Source of the DNA: Campylobacteraceae bacterium
Lineage (GTDB): Bacteria; Campylobacterota; Campylobacteria; Campylobacterales; Campylobacteraceae
NCBI GenBank assembly: GCA_900753405.1
Contig: CAADYZ010000017.1
Span: 72,337 to 136,336, forward strand
Length of the DNA stretch: 64,000 nucleotides
Direction of reading: 5' to 3'
A program made the position numbers and the translations under genes. The notes under the pieces were generated by a model that saw nothing but the letters and a program-made list of their open reading frames with translations, ran no database searches and was not told the DNA's origin. Each line of letters opens with the position of its first letter. The first letter of the stretch is position 1. Shown here piece after piece: positions 42,855-51,989 of this stretch.

Positions 42855-44900
42855 CTAGTAGTGTGTGATCTCAAAGTCCTCTGCGCTAAGCTCGCACTTT
42901 TCAACAAACCTTTTTAAACAACTGCGTAAGCCCTCAGCTGACTTGGTATATTGAAAAACAAACTCGTCAAATTCGATTATGACACTTCCGCCTTTTGGCT
43001 CGACTTTGTCAAAGTAGATGAAGCCAAAGCCCGAGTTTATCGCGCGTTTAAACTCCTGCGGATAAGCTTGCATTACCCATTTGAAAACCTCCTTCACAAC
43101 CTCCGTGTAGCTTGACGCGCGTTTTTGCTCACCGTCTGGCATCCTCACAAACGCAGGCTTGACAAAAGTCCAACACTCATTCAGCGTTAAAGCCACGCGC
43201 CGTTGCCTAAACTCCGCGTCAAGGTCACGGAAAATTTCAACCTCCTTAAACCGCTCAAAAAGCTCACTCGCTCGCCGCCTGATCTCCTTCGCGCCCCACT
43301 TGTCGCACTGCGTAAAAAAGCGGTTCGTCCAAAACTCCGCCCGCTCGTCATACACCGCCACTTTTTCTTTAAACGACTTGTTTGCTTTGGTTGAATTTAG
43401 CCCCTCTTCAAGCAACGAGAGGTTGCCGATCGTCTCGACATAACGCTCGATCTCTTGAATTTCGCTCTCGCCGCGCCCCTCACGCCACAAATTTCCCGCG
43501 ACTTTTGGGTAGAAGTAGTCCAGTTTTCGCCCACTCAGCGCGCCCAAGTCCGTGCCGCTTTGCCGCTCGATTTGGCGTAACACAAAAGGGGCGATCTTCA
43601 AAAACGGCTTTTGCAAAAAGTCTCGTTGCACGACCGCGTCGTCTGGAAAGCCATCAGCGCTGCTTCTCGTGCCGAGATATTTCGCCACGCCTTGCGCACT
43701 CACCTCATCGCCCAGCCTGCTGTAAAGCGGGTAGATCGCCGAAGTCATACCGTTAGTGTTCATCCCGCAAACACTGCGGCGGACAAAGTAACTTAAAAGC
43801 AAGTTGAGAATTTTGTCAAACTCCAAAGCGTCTAGTTTGCCGTTTTGCAAGTCGTCCGTAAGACGCATCAACAGCGGCAACGCCACGCCAAATTTGATCT
43901 CGTTAAAGTTATCGAGCTTGTCGCGAAGTGCCGCCTTTTGGCTCGCTGCAAGCTCAAACTCCCACGCAAAATGTCTGTCTTTTAAAACCTTGTAAATTCG
44001 CGCAAATTTAAGCATATCCCGCAAAATCCACTCGCTGGCGTCCTCAAACCACTCCTTGCGAAGCTGCTTAAAGAGGTTATAAACCGCCTTGTCGTCGTCC
44101 TTGACTTTGGCGTGGTAATACACTCGCAGGTATGCTGGCAAAAACTCGCCGCCGATCGCCTTTTCGCTGTCTTTGTCGTCAATGAAAAGGTCTTCAAGCC
44201 GCCGCCAAAACTCGTTGAAAATCCTCTCTTGCTCGCTTGGCGCTAGCTCCATCATCAAAAAATTGCGAATAAGATCAAGCCCCGTGAGGTGAAGCCCCGT
44301 TGCGTTGATCCTCTCAAAAACCATCTGCGGGTCATCTCCTGCCTTTTGATCCAGCACAACCTCAGCAAGCTGCAACCGCGAAAATGCGTTTAAAATGGCG
44401 GCGATCTGCTCGTTTTCTAACGCCTTTGTCTCACTTCTAAAAAACTTGTAGTTGTCCGCCACGCGCGACTCGCCATCCACGCTCGCACTCTGCCCTTTCA
44501 TCACAAGCTCAAACGCCTCGCGGTCTTTTTTGATCGGCTTTAAACGCAGCCTACCCTCGTCTTCAAAGTTAAACAAAAAGCGGTTTAGTCGCTGATGCAA
44601 GTCGGTGCGCGATTTTGAGGCGTTTTGCTGCAACGCCTTTAACAACAACATCACACTCGTTAGCCGCTGCTGCCCGTCAATGACGACAAATTCACGCACG
44701 CCGCCCTCGCCTTGGTGGGTGATGTAGGTGATCGTCCCTAGGAAATGCTCCTTGTCGTTTTGCGCGATCCGCCTCAAATCATCCAGCAGCTGCTGGCACT
44801 GCTCGCGCTGCCACGCGTAGTTTCACTGGTAAGTCGGGATGATAAACTCAACGCTGTCGGTGGATAAAAACGAGTTTAAATTCGTGTCTTTAACTTTCAT
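42855..44900 (-). pseudogene. GmrSD-type (DUF262/DUF1524) restriction gene with nonsense mutation
   Basis: Reading from ATG 44900 (AAGGAGAGGTT upstream) gives SVEFIIPTYQ-stop-NYAWQREQ: a TGA at 44825-44823 replaces the Arg (CGA) of the DUF262 hallmark QRxYxW. After it the frame is open to 42855 and includes the DUF262 nucleotide-binding DGQQRLTSVMLLLKAL and FERINATGLHLTGLDLIRNF. The C-terminal DUF1524-like part keeps GNLSLLEEGLNSTKANKSF, but where nucleases have EH-I-P it shows LDYFYPK, so the HNH His also seems lost. GmrSD enzymes cut modified (glucosylated) phage DNA. A TTG at 44777 could restart translation, but without the QR motif. Confidence 0.85.
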
Positions 44901-44984
44901 AACCTCTCCTTAAATTTTGTCAAAACCGAATTTGACCTTGCCTTTTGCGGCGGCGGTGAAGTCAAATTTGGTTTTGATAAATTC
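44898..44984. repeat. 87-bp leader duplicate, copy A (before GmrSD pseudogene)
   Basis: Spans the start codon, RBS and upstream leader of the GmrSD pseudogene, including two dispersed-repeat units. It is identical to 46095-46181 except for about four substitutions. Confidence 0.9.
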
Positions 44985-45038
44985 ACGCAACCAATTTCGC
45001 TTTTTAAAGGCGTAAAAAGCAAATTCTTGCCGCTTTGC

Positions 45039-46097
45039 CTACTCTTTTTCTAGTGTTAAAACCTTCGCGGTTTGGATCGCCACTGGGATCTTCTTCGCTG
45101 GCTGAGTAAAGTCTCTACAATAATCACACGCTTTGTAAAAATCCTGCGCATAAAACTCCAAAATTCTCGCCTTGTCGCCCTGCAAATTCACAAAATCCCC
45201 TTCAAACTCCGCCAAACCTTTCAGCCGCGACAAAGAACTAGAAATCGGACACACAAAAACCGCCCCGTTTGGCGCGAGCGAGCCGTCCTCCAACCCCTCT
45301 GAGGTCATCAAACTCACACAAGGAATTTGACAGGCTAGAAAGTTTTGCACGATCTCTTCTTTGCTTCGGTTACGCTTGTAAATCCGCTCTGGGTCGCTCC
45401 ACGCGGCATTTTCTCCACTAGAATCCATAGTAAATGGAATTTTATAAAGTTTTAGCTTGCTGATGATGCTTTCTTGTTTTAGCGGGATCTTCAAATTCGG
45501 GGATTTTGAGTAGTCTGAGATCGTGATCTTCCTTGCTTTTTTCGACTTTTTCAGCACCGCGATCAACTCGTCTTTAAAGTCTATGGTCGCATTTGTAACT
45601 AAACTAAAACTCAAAATCTTTCTTTGGCTGTCTAGGTATTTTACCAATTCTGGCAACTCTTTAAACATCAGCGGCTCGCCACCGATGATCCTAACTCGGG
45701 CGATGCTGTCTATTTTTGACAACAAAGCCTCCAAAGAGTTGATGAGCCCTTGCAACGAACAGGTGTATTGGTTTGACGCGGAGAAATATTGCATTAAGTT
45801 GTTGCAAGACTGACACTTTAAAGTGCATTTTGTGGTTAAAACTAGCTCCAAATACGGAATGTCGATCTTGCCTTGTTTGACTCGCTTTTCAAAGCGTTTT
45901 TTCAAAAAAAACTTTTTCATAATCGCAGCGTATGGTGCTTTAAAAATTCGAGCAAATCCCCTTTTTCCAGTTAAATAAGAATAATACCAAGACACATTTG
46001 GCTTGATATATCTCTTTTGGAATAATTCATTATTTAGTAACTGCTGGCAAGTCTGGGCGCTACACTTAACGCCATCGTTTGTCTCTTTAATCCTCAT
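45039..46097 (-). CDS. Radical SAM protein
   Basis: 352 residues. The 4Fe-4S/SAM motif CTLKCQSC sits at residues 91-98 (CxxxCxxC), followed by RVRIIGGEPLMFKELPELV (GGEP) and SFSLVTNATIDF, a TIM-barrel radical SAM pattern. C-terminal cysteines (SSGENAAW region, CQIPC, VCPISS, ACDYC) suggest an auxiliary cluster of SPASM/twitch type. The N-terminus (~80 residues) resembles no named domain. Substrate unknown; in other Campylobacterota such genes sit near surface-glycan or peptide-modification loci. It starts with RBS AAGGAGAGGTT and shares its leader with the next gene downstream. Confidence 0.8.
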   Translation of the reverse strand: MRIKETNDGVKCSAQTCQQLLNNELFQKRYIKPNVSWYYSYLTGKRGFARIFKAPYAAIMKKFFLKKRFEKRVKQGKIDIPYLELVLTTKCTLKCQSCNNLMQYFSASNQYTCSLQGLINSLEALLSKIDSIARVRIIGGEPLMFKELPELVKYLDSQRKILSFSLVTNATIDFKDELIAVLKKSKKARKITISDYSKSPNLKIPLKQESIISKLKLYKIPFTMDSSGENAAWSDPERIYKRNRSKEEIVQNFLACQIPCVSLMTSEGLEDGSLAPNGAVFVCPISSSLSRLKGLAEFEGDFVNLQGDKARILEFYAQDFYKACDYCRDFTQPAKKIPVAIQTAKVLTLEKE

Positions 46098-46181
46098 AAC
46101 CTCTCCTTAAATTTTGTCAAAACCGAATTTGACTTTGCCTTTTGCGGCAGCGGTGAAGTCAAATTTGGTTTTGACAAATTC
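46095..46181. repeat. 87-bp leader duplicate, copy B (before radical SAM gene)
   Basis: Start codon, RBS and leader of the radical SAM gene; partner of 44898-44984. The two copies are 1197 bp apart in direct orientation. Confidence 0.9.
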
Positions 46182-46564
46182 GTAAAAAGTTTTGCAAACG
46201 CTTGACGGCGCAAAAAGTTGCAAAAACCGAATTTGATTGACAAAATGCTGGCGTTTGCAAGTTTTGAGGAATTTGCGCGTGAGGCGTTGAGCGGATTTTC
46301 GAGCTAGCAAAACGCTAACCTCGTTGCAAGCAGGTGTGTTGAAAACAGGCTGATTGCAAGCTAGTTTGTTGTCGGTTGGTTTGTTGCTGACTAGTTTGTG
46401 AAAAATTGTGTGAAAAGTTTGACAAAAAGTTTGGCGGCAAAGGGTGTGAAAATTAGCCCTTTTTGCGCCCGTTTTTAGTAGATTTTTAAACCCTCGTCGC
46501 TCGCCCGCCGCAAGAGAGAGAGAGAGAGTAGCCGCCAAAAGCCGTTTGGTTAAGAAAATGCGTC
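46182..46564 (-). other. Region downstream of flhF with (AG)8 tract and weak ORF
   Basis: An open frame (46568-46107, 153 codons) begins with ATGA overlapping the flhF stop, which would be a coupled start. However, its protein is low-complexity (QTFCQTFHTIFHK, then words ending in dispersed-repeat peptides) and I recognise nothing. An (AG)8 dinucleotide run at 46513-46528 lies near its 5' end and would be slippage-prone. The DNA is mostly degenerate GCAAGC/TTGTTG words. I regard it as probably non-coding. Confidence 0.4.
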
Positions 46565-47551
46565 TCATTTGTTAAACACAACGCGTTTTAAAAACTCAGG
46601 AGTTGCCTCGACAAGTGCGTCAAATTCGCTTTTGCCAACTGAGCAAAAACTCACTGGCAGCTGCGCCCGTTTTAACAGCGAATACACCTTGCCAAACCGC
46701 GCCCCTTCGTCAAATTTAGTGAAAAAGATGCTTTGTGGCGAAAACTGCGAAAAAACCTCGCTTGTCGCGCACATATCCTCAAAGCCGCTCACCGCACTCA
46801 GCACAAGCACAACATTCATCGGCACGCCTTCGGTGATCTGCCTAAGTTTTGCCACCTCGTCAAGGTCTTTTGGTCCAGCACCTGCGGTGTCGATGAGCAC
46901 TGCGTCAAAGTTGCTTAACTCGTTTAATTTGGCGATGAAATCCTCTCTGTCATAACACGAAAAAGTCGGGATTTTGCCGATGTTTCCAAGCTCTTTGATC
47001 TGCAAGTCCGCGCCGATTTTTTGAAAGTCAAGCGAGATGATCGCCACACGCATCTTCGCCTGCAAACTCAGCACCAACGCTAGCTTAAAACACGAACTCG
47101 TCTTGCCAACGCCGCTTGCACCAACAAACATCAACCGCCGCGTGCTTAAATCCAGCGGCGCGGTTTTGAAAACATCGTCTAGCAACAGCAAAATTTCCGT
47201 CTCGGTGATCTCAGGATTTGCCAAGATCTGCGACTTTAACTCTTCGATGTCAAAGTAATTCACCCCGAGCGCAGCCAAGCGGTTAAAAAGCCCTTCAAAC
47301 CGCTGCACCACCGAGAGTTGCTCTAAGATGTTGAGCTTGTTTTGAAGCCCGTCTTTGACCTTCTCTTGCTCCTGCATCTCCTTTTTCAGCGCGGCTTTTA
47401 CCAACTCGTCACTCGCCTCAACGCTCACTTCGTAAATGCCCTCGTCCTCTTTGAAGTCACTCTTAACGAAAATCGCCTCGTCGCCAAATTTTGTAATCGC
47501 CTTTTTTAACGCCTCTGTGATACTGCTGCCAGTAAATTTAAAAATGCTCAT
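46565..47551 (-). CDS. flhF: FlhF-like SRP-type GTPase, short form
   Basis: 328 residues. N-terminal FKFTGSSITEALKKAITKFG is typical of FlhF. The NG domain follows: P-loop FVGASGVGKTSSCFKLA, VAIISLDFQKIGADLQIKEL, DTAGAGPKDLDEVAKLRQI and TKFDEGARFGKVYSLL. FlhF places polar flagella in Campylobacter and is normally ~480 residues there. This copy lacks roughly 150 residues and has an altered DTAG-R region (GAGP). The usual downstream flhG-fliA-fliM-fliY genes are absent and replaced by the radical SAM/GmrSD segment. The folK-flhF linkage is conserved. Function may have drifted. Confidence 0.85.
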   Translation of the reverse strand: MSIFKFTGSSITEALKKAITKFGDEAIFVKSDFKEDEGIYEVSVEASDELVKAALKKEMQEQEKVKDGLQNKLNILEQLSVVQRFEGLFNRLAALGVNYFDIEELKSQILANPEITETEILLLLDDVFKTAPLDLSTRRLMFVGASGVGKTSSCFKLALVLSLQAKMRVAIISLDFQKIGADLQIKELGNIGKIPTFSCYDREDFIAKLNELSNFDAVLIDTAGAGPKDLDEVAKLRQITEGVPMNVVLVLSAVSGFEDMCATSEVFSQFSPQSIFFTKFDEGARFGKVYSLLKRAQLPVSFCSVGKSEFDALVEATPEFLKRVVFNK

Positions 47552-47566
47552 ACAACCCTCTTTAAA

Positions 47567-48082
47567 TTAGTTTTCAAAACCCCTGCTTTTACGCAAATTT
47601 TGCCCGCTTGCTTGCATCAACCCAAGCAACAACATCACACTCCACCGCCGTTTGGCGTGAGGATGCGGCAGCCAAAGTCGCTCGCTTTGCAAAGTTTTGC
47701 GGCTAAAAAACAGCAAATCCAAGTCAAGCGTGCGCGGCGCGTTTTTAAAGCTACGAATTCTCCCAAACCTTTTTTCTAAATTTTGTGTAATTTTCAGCAC
47801 ATCCGCCGCATTTAGCGAGGTTTTTAGCAACACAACCGCGTTTAAAAAGTCCGCCTGCTGCGTGTAGCCAAACGCCGCGTTAAGCAACAACGGCGAGCTT
47901 TGCGCCACAAAAAACCTTCTGTCGCGCTCAAAACGCCAAAAAACCCGCTCAAAACGCCTCGCCACCTCGCCGACATTCCCGCCAAACCCGACAACGACCC
48001 AGTTTTTAAAACGCCGCGGGGCGTGGCGGCTGAGTGGAAAATGCCGCGTGCGTAACAGCTTTTTACAACCATCGGCTTTCAT
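47567..48082 (-). CDS. folK: HPPK, 6-hydroxymethyl-7,8-dihydropterin pyrophosphokinase
   Basis: 171-residue folate enzyme. GFGGNVGEVARRFERVFW is the N-terminal substrate loop. ADFLNAVVLLKTSLNAADVL, then KNAPRTLDLDLLFF (the metal-binding DLDLLF signature), then PHPHAKRRWSVMLLL complete it. The first ~28 residues are basic and not conserved, so a later start is possible. It sits between pepP and flhF as in C. jejuni (Cj0064c-Cj0066c region). Confidence 0.93.
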   Translation of the reverse strand: MKADGCKKLLRTRHFPLSRHAPRRFKNWVVVGFGGNVGEVARRFERVFWRFERDRRFFVAQSSPLLLNAAFGYTQQADFLNAVVLLKTSLNAADVLKITQNLEKRFGRIRSFKNAPRTLDLDLLFFSRKTLQSERLWLPHPHAKRRWSVMLLLGLMQASGQNLRKSRGFEN

Positions 48083-48122
48083 TATGACAAAACTTTCATA
48101 AATTTGTCAAATTCGAATTTGA

Positions 48123-49151
48123 CTACAAAATTTCACAACCCTGCGCACCCACTACGACAACATCCTCGACTCTGACGCCGAATTCGCCCGCTAAGTAGAT
48201 GCCAGGTTCTACGCTAAAAACCATCCCCTCTTGCAAAATCGTCTCGTTTTTCGAGTTGATGAAAGGAAATTCGTGGATGTCAAGCCCAACTCCGTGTCCT
48301 GTTGAGTGCAAAAAATACTCGCCAAAACCAGCCTTTGTGATCACCTCGCGCGCCGCTGCGTCAATGCTTTTTGCGCTCACGCCGGGCTTAACGGCTTTGA
48401 TGGCAGCTTCTTGCGCCTCTTTGACTATGTTATAAATTTCGTTTTGTTTGGCGTTTGCAAAACACTGCTCTTTGCTAAACGAAAAGCCCTTTTTAAACTC
48501 CGCCGTCCGCGTCAAGTCCGAGCAGTAGCCGCCAAATTTCACGCCCGCATCCACCAGCAGCAAGTCGCCCTCTTTTAACGCCTCTTTTGTCGGCAGGGCG
48601 TGGGCTTTTGCGGCGTTGTGGTTGATCGCGGTGATCGGCTCGAAACTTAGTTTTAACTCGCCGCGGTTTTGCAAAATCTCCTTTGCTAAGAAGTTGATCT
48701 CAACCTCGCTCAAACCCTCGTCAAGCTCCTCGCTAAGCCTCGCAAACGCAGCCTTTCCGCGTCTTGCCGCCTCTTTTAAAAGCACGATCTCCTCGCTTGT
48801 TTTGACGACTCGTTTTTTCTGGCTCAAATTTGGTTCAAATTCGGTTTTGACAACTAAATTTTTCGCAAAACTCTCAAACTCGGCTACGCTAAACTCGCAC
48901 GAGTCGATACAGATCGCATTTGGAGCAAATTTGTTGATCAACCCGCTCGCCTCTTGTAAAAGCGCGCTGCTTTGCAAAACGCAAATGTCGCTTTTTACAA
49001 ACTGCTTTGCTTCGTGAAAATACCGCCCGTCTGTGATGAAAAACTTTTCGCCTCTTAACAACAAGAAAACGCCGTTGTCACAGCCGTAACCGCTTTCATA
49101 AAAAAGCGCATTCTCACCTTTTACGAGGTAATTCAAATTCGAATTTGACAC
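48123..49151 (-). CDS. pepP: M24 family Xaa-Pro aminopeptidase
   Basis: 342 residues. Creatinase-like N-domain, then a pita-bread metallopeptidase. Metal ligands are in LLVDAGVKFGGYCSDLTRT, STGHGVGLDIHEFPF, GMVFSVEPGIYLAGEFGVRV and the final Glu region. Translation starts at GTG 49151 behind AAAGGCGG, and its first codons (VSNSNLNYL) are read from a dispersed repeat, so the repeat supplies the N-terminus. PepP versus PepQ cannot be decided by eye. It lies between folK and aroQ. Confidence 0.9.
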   Translation of the reverse strand: MSNSNLNYLVKGENALFYESGYGCDNGVFLLLRGEKFFITDGRYFHEAKQFVKSDICVLQSSALLQEASGLINKFAPNAICIDSCEFSVAEFESFAKNLVVKTEFEPNLSQKKRVVKTSEEIVLLKEAARRGKAAFARLSEELDEGLSEVEINFLAKEILQNRGELKLSFEPITAINHNAAKAHALPTKEALKEGDLLLVDAGVKFGGYCSDLTRTAEFKKGFSFSKEQCFANAKQNEIYNIVKEAQEAAIKAVKPGVSAKSIDAAAREVITKAGFGEYFLHSTGHGVGLDIHEFPFINSKNETILQEGMVFSVEPGIYLAGEFGVRVEDVVVVGAQGCEIL

Positions 49152-49190
49152 AAACCGCCTTTAAAATATACTTAAAAAACCTACTTATAA

Positions 49191-49225
49191 GTATGCTTTT
49201 TCCTACTTAAAAAAAGCATACTTAA
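49191..49225 (-). terminator. Hairpin terminator after aroQ
   Basis: AAGTATGCTTTTTTT and its inverted copy AAAAAGCATACTT enclose TAAGTAGG. On the minus strand the stem is soon followed by TTTTTTAAGTATATTTT. It lies just past the aroQ stop and upstream of pepP, so pepP may have its own promoter or depend on read-through. Confidence 0.65.
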
Positions 49226-49229
49226 ATGA

Positions 49230-49721
49230 CTAATTTGCCTTTTGAGCTTGCGCTACTCTTTGTTGCTCTAAAAGTTCAAGTTGGTCAAAAATTTGCAAAA
49301 GCCCGATGGTCGCAAGATAGTAGCTCATCGGTCCAAAACCGCTGATCTGCCCTGCGCTCGCCATCGCCGTTAGGCTAGTTTTTCTAAACTCTTCGCGCGC
49401 AAAAATGTTGCTTAAATGCACTTCGATGACTGGAATTCTAGTCGCTGCGAGTGCGTCTAAAATGGCGATTGAAGTGTGTGCGTAAGCGGCTGGGTTGATG
49501 ATGATCCCGTCAAATTCGCCCATACACTCTTGGATTTTATCAACAATCTCGCCTTCGTAATTGCTTTGAAAAAACTCGATTTCGTGTCCTGCTTGCTCGG
49601 CAAGTGACTTCATCTGTGCGTGAATTTTATCCATACTCAAAGTGCCGTAATGTGCTGGGTCGCGTTTGCCTAAAATGTTGATATTTGGTCCTTGAATGAC
49701 CATAATTCTCTTACTTGCCAC
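49230..49721 (-). CDS. aroQ: Type II 3-dehydroquinate dehydratase
   Basis: 163-residue shikimate-pathway enzyme. VIQGPNINILGKRDPAHYG, FFQSNYEGEIVDKIQE, IINPAAYAHTSIAILDAL (catalytic His region) and EVHLSNIFAREEFRKTS are all present. GTG 49721 is the likely start (AAAGGATTTGCA upstream). The C-terminal ~25 residues (LLEQQRVAQAQKAN) are polar and slightly longer than average. Confidence 0.96.
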   Translation of the reverse strand: MASKRIMVIQGPNINILGKRDPAHYGTLSMDKIHAQMKSLAEQAGHEIEFFQSNYEGEIVDKIQECMGEFDGIIINPAAYAHTSIAILDALAATRIPVIEVHLSNIFAREEFRKTSLTAMASAGQISGFGPMSYYLATIGLLQIFDQLELLEQQRVAQAQKAN

Positions 49722-49816
49722 TGCAAATCCTTTAAAAATTAGATAAAATCTCGTGATTTTATAAAAATTAAGCTAAATTTTTGCATAATGACAAAAAAGA
49801 CAAAATAAGGATTGTT

Positions 49817-50431
49817 ATGGAAATTTCACAAATTGCAACTCTGCCAACAAAATTTGGCGAATTTAAAGTCCAGTCGTTTAAGGAAAACGGGCTTGAACAT
49901 TTAGTGATCTTCAAAGGCGAACAACTCGAAAAAAACTCGCTCGCCTCGCTGCAAAAAAGCGCGCAAACGCCGCCGCGATCGAGCGAAGCAGTGAATGTGC
50001 GAATCCACTCCGAGTGCCTCACAGGAGACGCGCTTGGCTCGCTAAAATGCGACTGCGGAGCGCAACTTGCCGCCGCCCTTAACTACATTTTTCAGCACAG
50101 CGGAATGGTCATTTACCTGCGTCAAGAGGGGCGCGGGATCGGGCTTTTCAACAAGATCAACGCCTACGCGTTGCAAGACGCGGGGCTTGACACGATCGAA
50201 GCAAACCACGCACTTGGCTTTGAGGCGGACTTGCGAAAATATGACGCTGCGGTGGAGATTTTGCAGCATTTTCAAGTCACGGCGATCAACCTTCTTACGA
50301 ACAACCCGCAAAAGATCTCCTCAGTGCCAAATGTCGTCTCTCGCACGCCGCTGCAAGTGGGGCAAAACCGCTTTAACGAGGAATATTTAAAAATCAAAAA
50401 AGAGCAGATGGGGCATTTGCTTAAAGTTTAG
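49817..50431 (+). CDS. ribA: GTP cyclohydrolase II
   Basis: About 204 residues from ATG 49817 (ATAAGGATTGTT before it); an upstream ATG at 49781 lacks an RBS. It opens the GTP imidazole ring for riboflavin. Zinc cysteines are in HSECLTGDALGSLKCDCGAQ, then YLRQEGRGIGLFNKINAYAL and LLTNNPQKI. Stand-alone form without the RibB domain. The short SLQKSAQTPPRSSE stretch is a loop of variable length. Divergent from aroQ. Confidence 0.95.
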   Translation: MEISQIATLPTKFGEFKVQSFKENGLEHLVIFKGEQLEKNSLASLQKSAQTPPRSSEAVNVRIHSECLTGDALGSLKCDCGAQLAAALNYIFQHSGMVIYLRQEGRGIGLFNKINAYALQDAGLDTIEANHALGFEADLRKYDAAVEILQHFQVTAINLLTNNPQKISSVPNVVSRTPLQVGQNRFNEEYLKIKKEQMGHLLKV

Positions 50432-50463
50432 ATGATACAATTAGTTTTTTTGAAAGGATGAAA

Positions 50464-50910
50464 ATGAAGAGATTTTTGGCAAGTTTTGCGCTAGCGGCAG
50501 TTGTTGGCGGGGCGTTTTTGGGTTGTAGCGGTGAGTCAAATTCGAATTTGACAAACAAAAACCAAAGCGAGGCGGTGAAAACGGAGCAGGAAATGGCGAA
50601 TTTGGACGGATTTTACAGGCTAAAAGACGCCGCTCAAACGCTAGAAATCAACGGCAGCGAGATTAACGGCAACGCAGGGATCAACCTTTACGGCGGGAAA
50701 ATTTCATATGAAACAAACGCAGTTGTAATCCGCGTTGAATACACGACCAAAATGGCGGGCGACCCACAGGCGATGGCGAGCGAGGACGCGTTTTTAGCGG
50801 GCTTTGACGGGCGTTTTGAGGCGGATTTGACGGGCGAAACGCTAACGCTTAGCGGCAAAAACGCGAGCTTTGTTTTTGTCAAGTCTGTAAAAAGCAAAGA
50901 AGATGAGTAA
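50464..50910 (+). CDS. Small uncharacterised lipoprotein
   Basis: 148 residues with ATG 50464 (the ATG at 50458 abuts the GAAAGG site). Signal peptide and lipobox GAFLGC, then a linker containing SNSNLTNKNQ from a dispersed repeat (50536-50553). A small beta-rich domain (GFYRLKDAAQTLEINGSEI, FEADLTGETLTLSGKNASF) resembles generic META/lipocalin-like domains, but I cannot name it. The 3' end overlaps ubiE by 8 bp, implying cotranscription. Confidence 0.75.
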   Translation: MKRFLASFALAAVVGGAFLGCSGESNSNLTNKNQSEAVKTEQEMANLDGFYRLKDAAQTLEINGSEINGNAGINLYGGKISYETNAVVIRVEYTTKMAGDPQAMASEDAFLAGFDGRFEADLTGETLTLSGKNASFVFVKSVKSKEDE

Positions 50911-51853
50911 GGAATTTGACGCCGCAAAAGGCGCGAAATTTGACGCAAACGGCGAGCTTGAAAGCAAGTCGGCGAGGGTTGGCGAAGCGGCAGAGAACGA
51001 AGCGGCAGAGAACGAAGCGGTAAGAAGCGGCGAGGCGAGCCGACAAGGGCAGATCGTGCAGATGTTTAACCAGATCGCTCCGACTTACGATAGGGCTAAT
51101 CGCGTGTTGAGTTTTGGGGTGGATAACTCGTGGCGAAAGGCAGCGGCAAAGGCAGTTTTAGACGCGTTGCTCTTGGGCGGCGGCTCGGCGAAAAGCTCAC
51201 TTTGTGTGGCGGATGTTGCGTGCGGAACGGGGGATATGATCAGCGTTTGGCTAAACGAGGCGGCGGAGCGTGGCGTGAAAGAGTGCCAAGTCACAGGCAT
51301 CGACCCGAGTTTGCAGATGTTGCTTGTTGCAAAAACCAAATTTGAAACGCTAGCGGCTCAAAATGCGGCTCAAAACGCTCAAAATTCCGATCAAAACGCG
51401 GCAGAAAAAGGCGTTGGCGAGTGCATCTTTAACGCTGGTGGCGTGAAACTCGTGTGTGCTTACGCGGACAACACTTTTGCAAAAGACGGCGAGTTTGACG
51501 CGCTTAGCATAACTTATGGCATCCGCAATGTAGTCGCGCTCAAAGAGGCGCTGGCGGAGTTTTTCCGCGTCTTAAAAAGCGGCGGACGACTGGTTGTGCT
51601 TGAATTCACGCGCAGGCAAAAACGCGGTTTTGTCGGGGCTTTACGCGACTTTTACCTCGCCAAAATCCTCCCGCGAGTCGGCGGACTCATCAGTCGCAAC
51701 CGCAAAGCTTACGAATACCTCCCGCAAAGCATCGACAATTTCCTCGACTCGCAAGAGTTTTGTGCTGCGCTTGAAGAGGCTGGGTTTGAGGTGGAGGTTT
51801 GCAAGGCGTTTAGTTTTGGCGTCTCAACGATGTTTGTCGCCAAAAAACCTTAA
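50903..51853 (+). CDS. ubiE: Demethylmenaquinone/ubiquinone methyltransferase UbiE/MenG
   Basis: 316 residues, clearly longer than the ~240 typical. The SAM-dependent core starts near residue 50: MFNQIAPTYDRANRVLSFG, VADVACGTGDMIS, ITYGIRNVVALKEAL and LVVLEFTRRQKRG. The extra ~45 N-terminal residues are Ala/Glu-rich with a tandem AAENE pair (from a 15-bp duplication near 50984-51013). A second insert (NAAQNAQNSDQNAAEKG) sits between motifs. It methylates the menaquinone precursor, in line with mqnA and ispB here. Confidence 0.93.
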   Translation: MSKEFDAAKGAKFDANGELESKSARVGEAAENEAAENEAVRSGEASRQGQIVQMFNQIAPTYDRANRVLSFGVDNSWRKAAAKAVLDALLLGGGSAKSSLCVADVACGTGDMISVWLNEAAERGVKECQVTGIDPSLQMLLVAKTKFETLAAQNAAQNAQNSDQNAAEKGVGECIFNAGGVKLVCAYADNTFAKDGEFDALSITYGIRNVVALKEALAEFFRVLKSGGRLVVLEFTRRQKRGFVGALRDFYLAKILPRVGGLISRNRKAYEYLPQSIDNFLDSQEFCAALEEAGFEVEVCKAFSFGVSTMFVAKKP

Positions 51854-51989
51854 ATTTAACGACAAAATCTAGCAAAATGGCAAATGCCACTTGCTAGATT
51901 TTGGTTGATTTTAATAAAAATTATCATCAAGCCAACCGCTAGTTTTAAAAAAAACCGCGTTTTTGGCTTGCGTTTTTTACTAAAATTTT

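Noticed and set aside
42855..44900. In-frame TGA in the GmrSD-type gene as a selenocysteine or recoding event
   Set aside because: The family has Arg, not Cys/Sec, at this position, there is no SECIS-like hairpin, and a CGA to TGA transition explains it simply.
46107..46568. 153-codon frame downstream of flhF as a real gene
   Set aside because: The ATGA overlap is tempting, but the peptide is low-complexity, ends in repeat-derived words and matches no family; kept only as a weak note.
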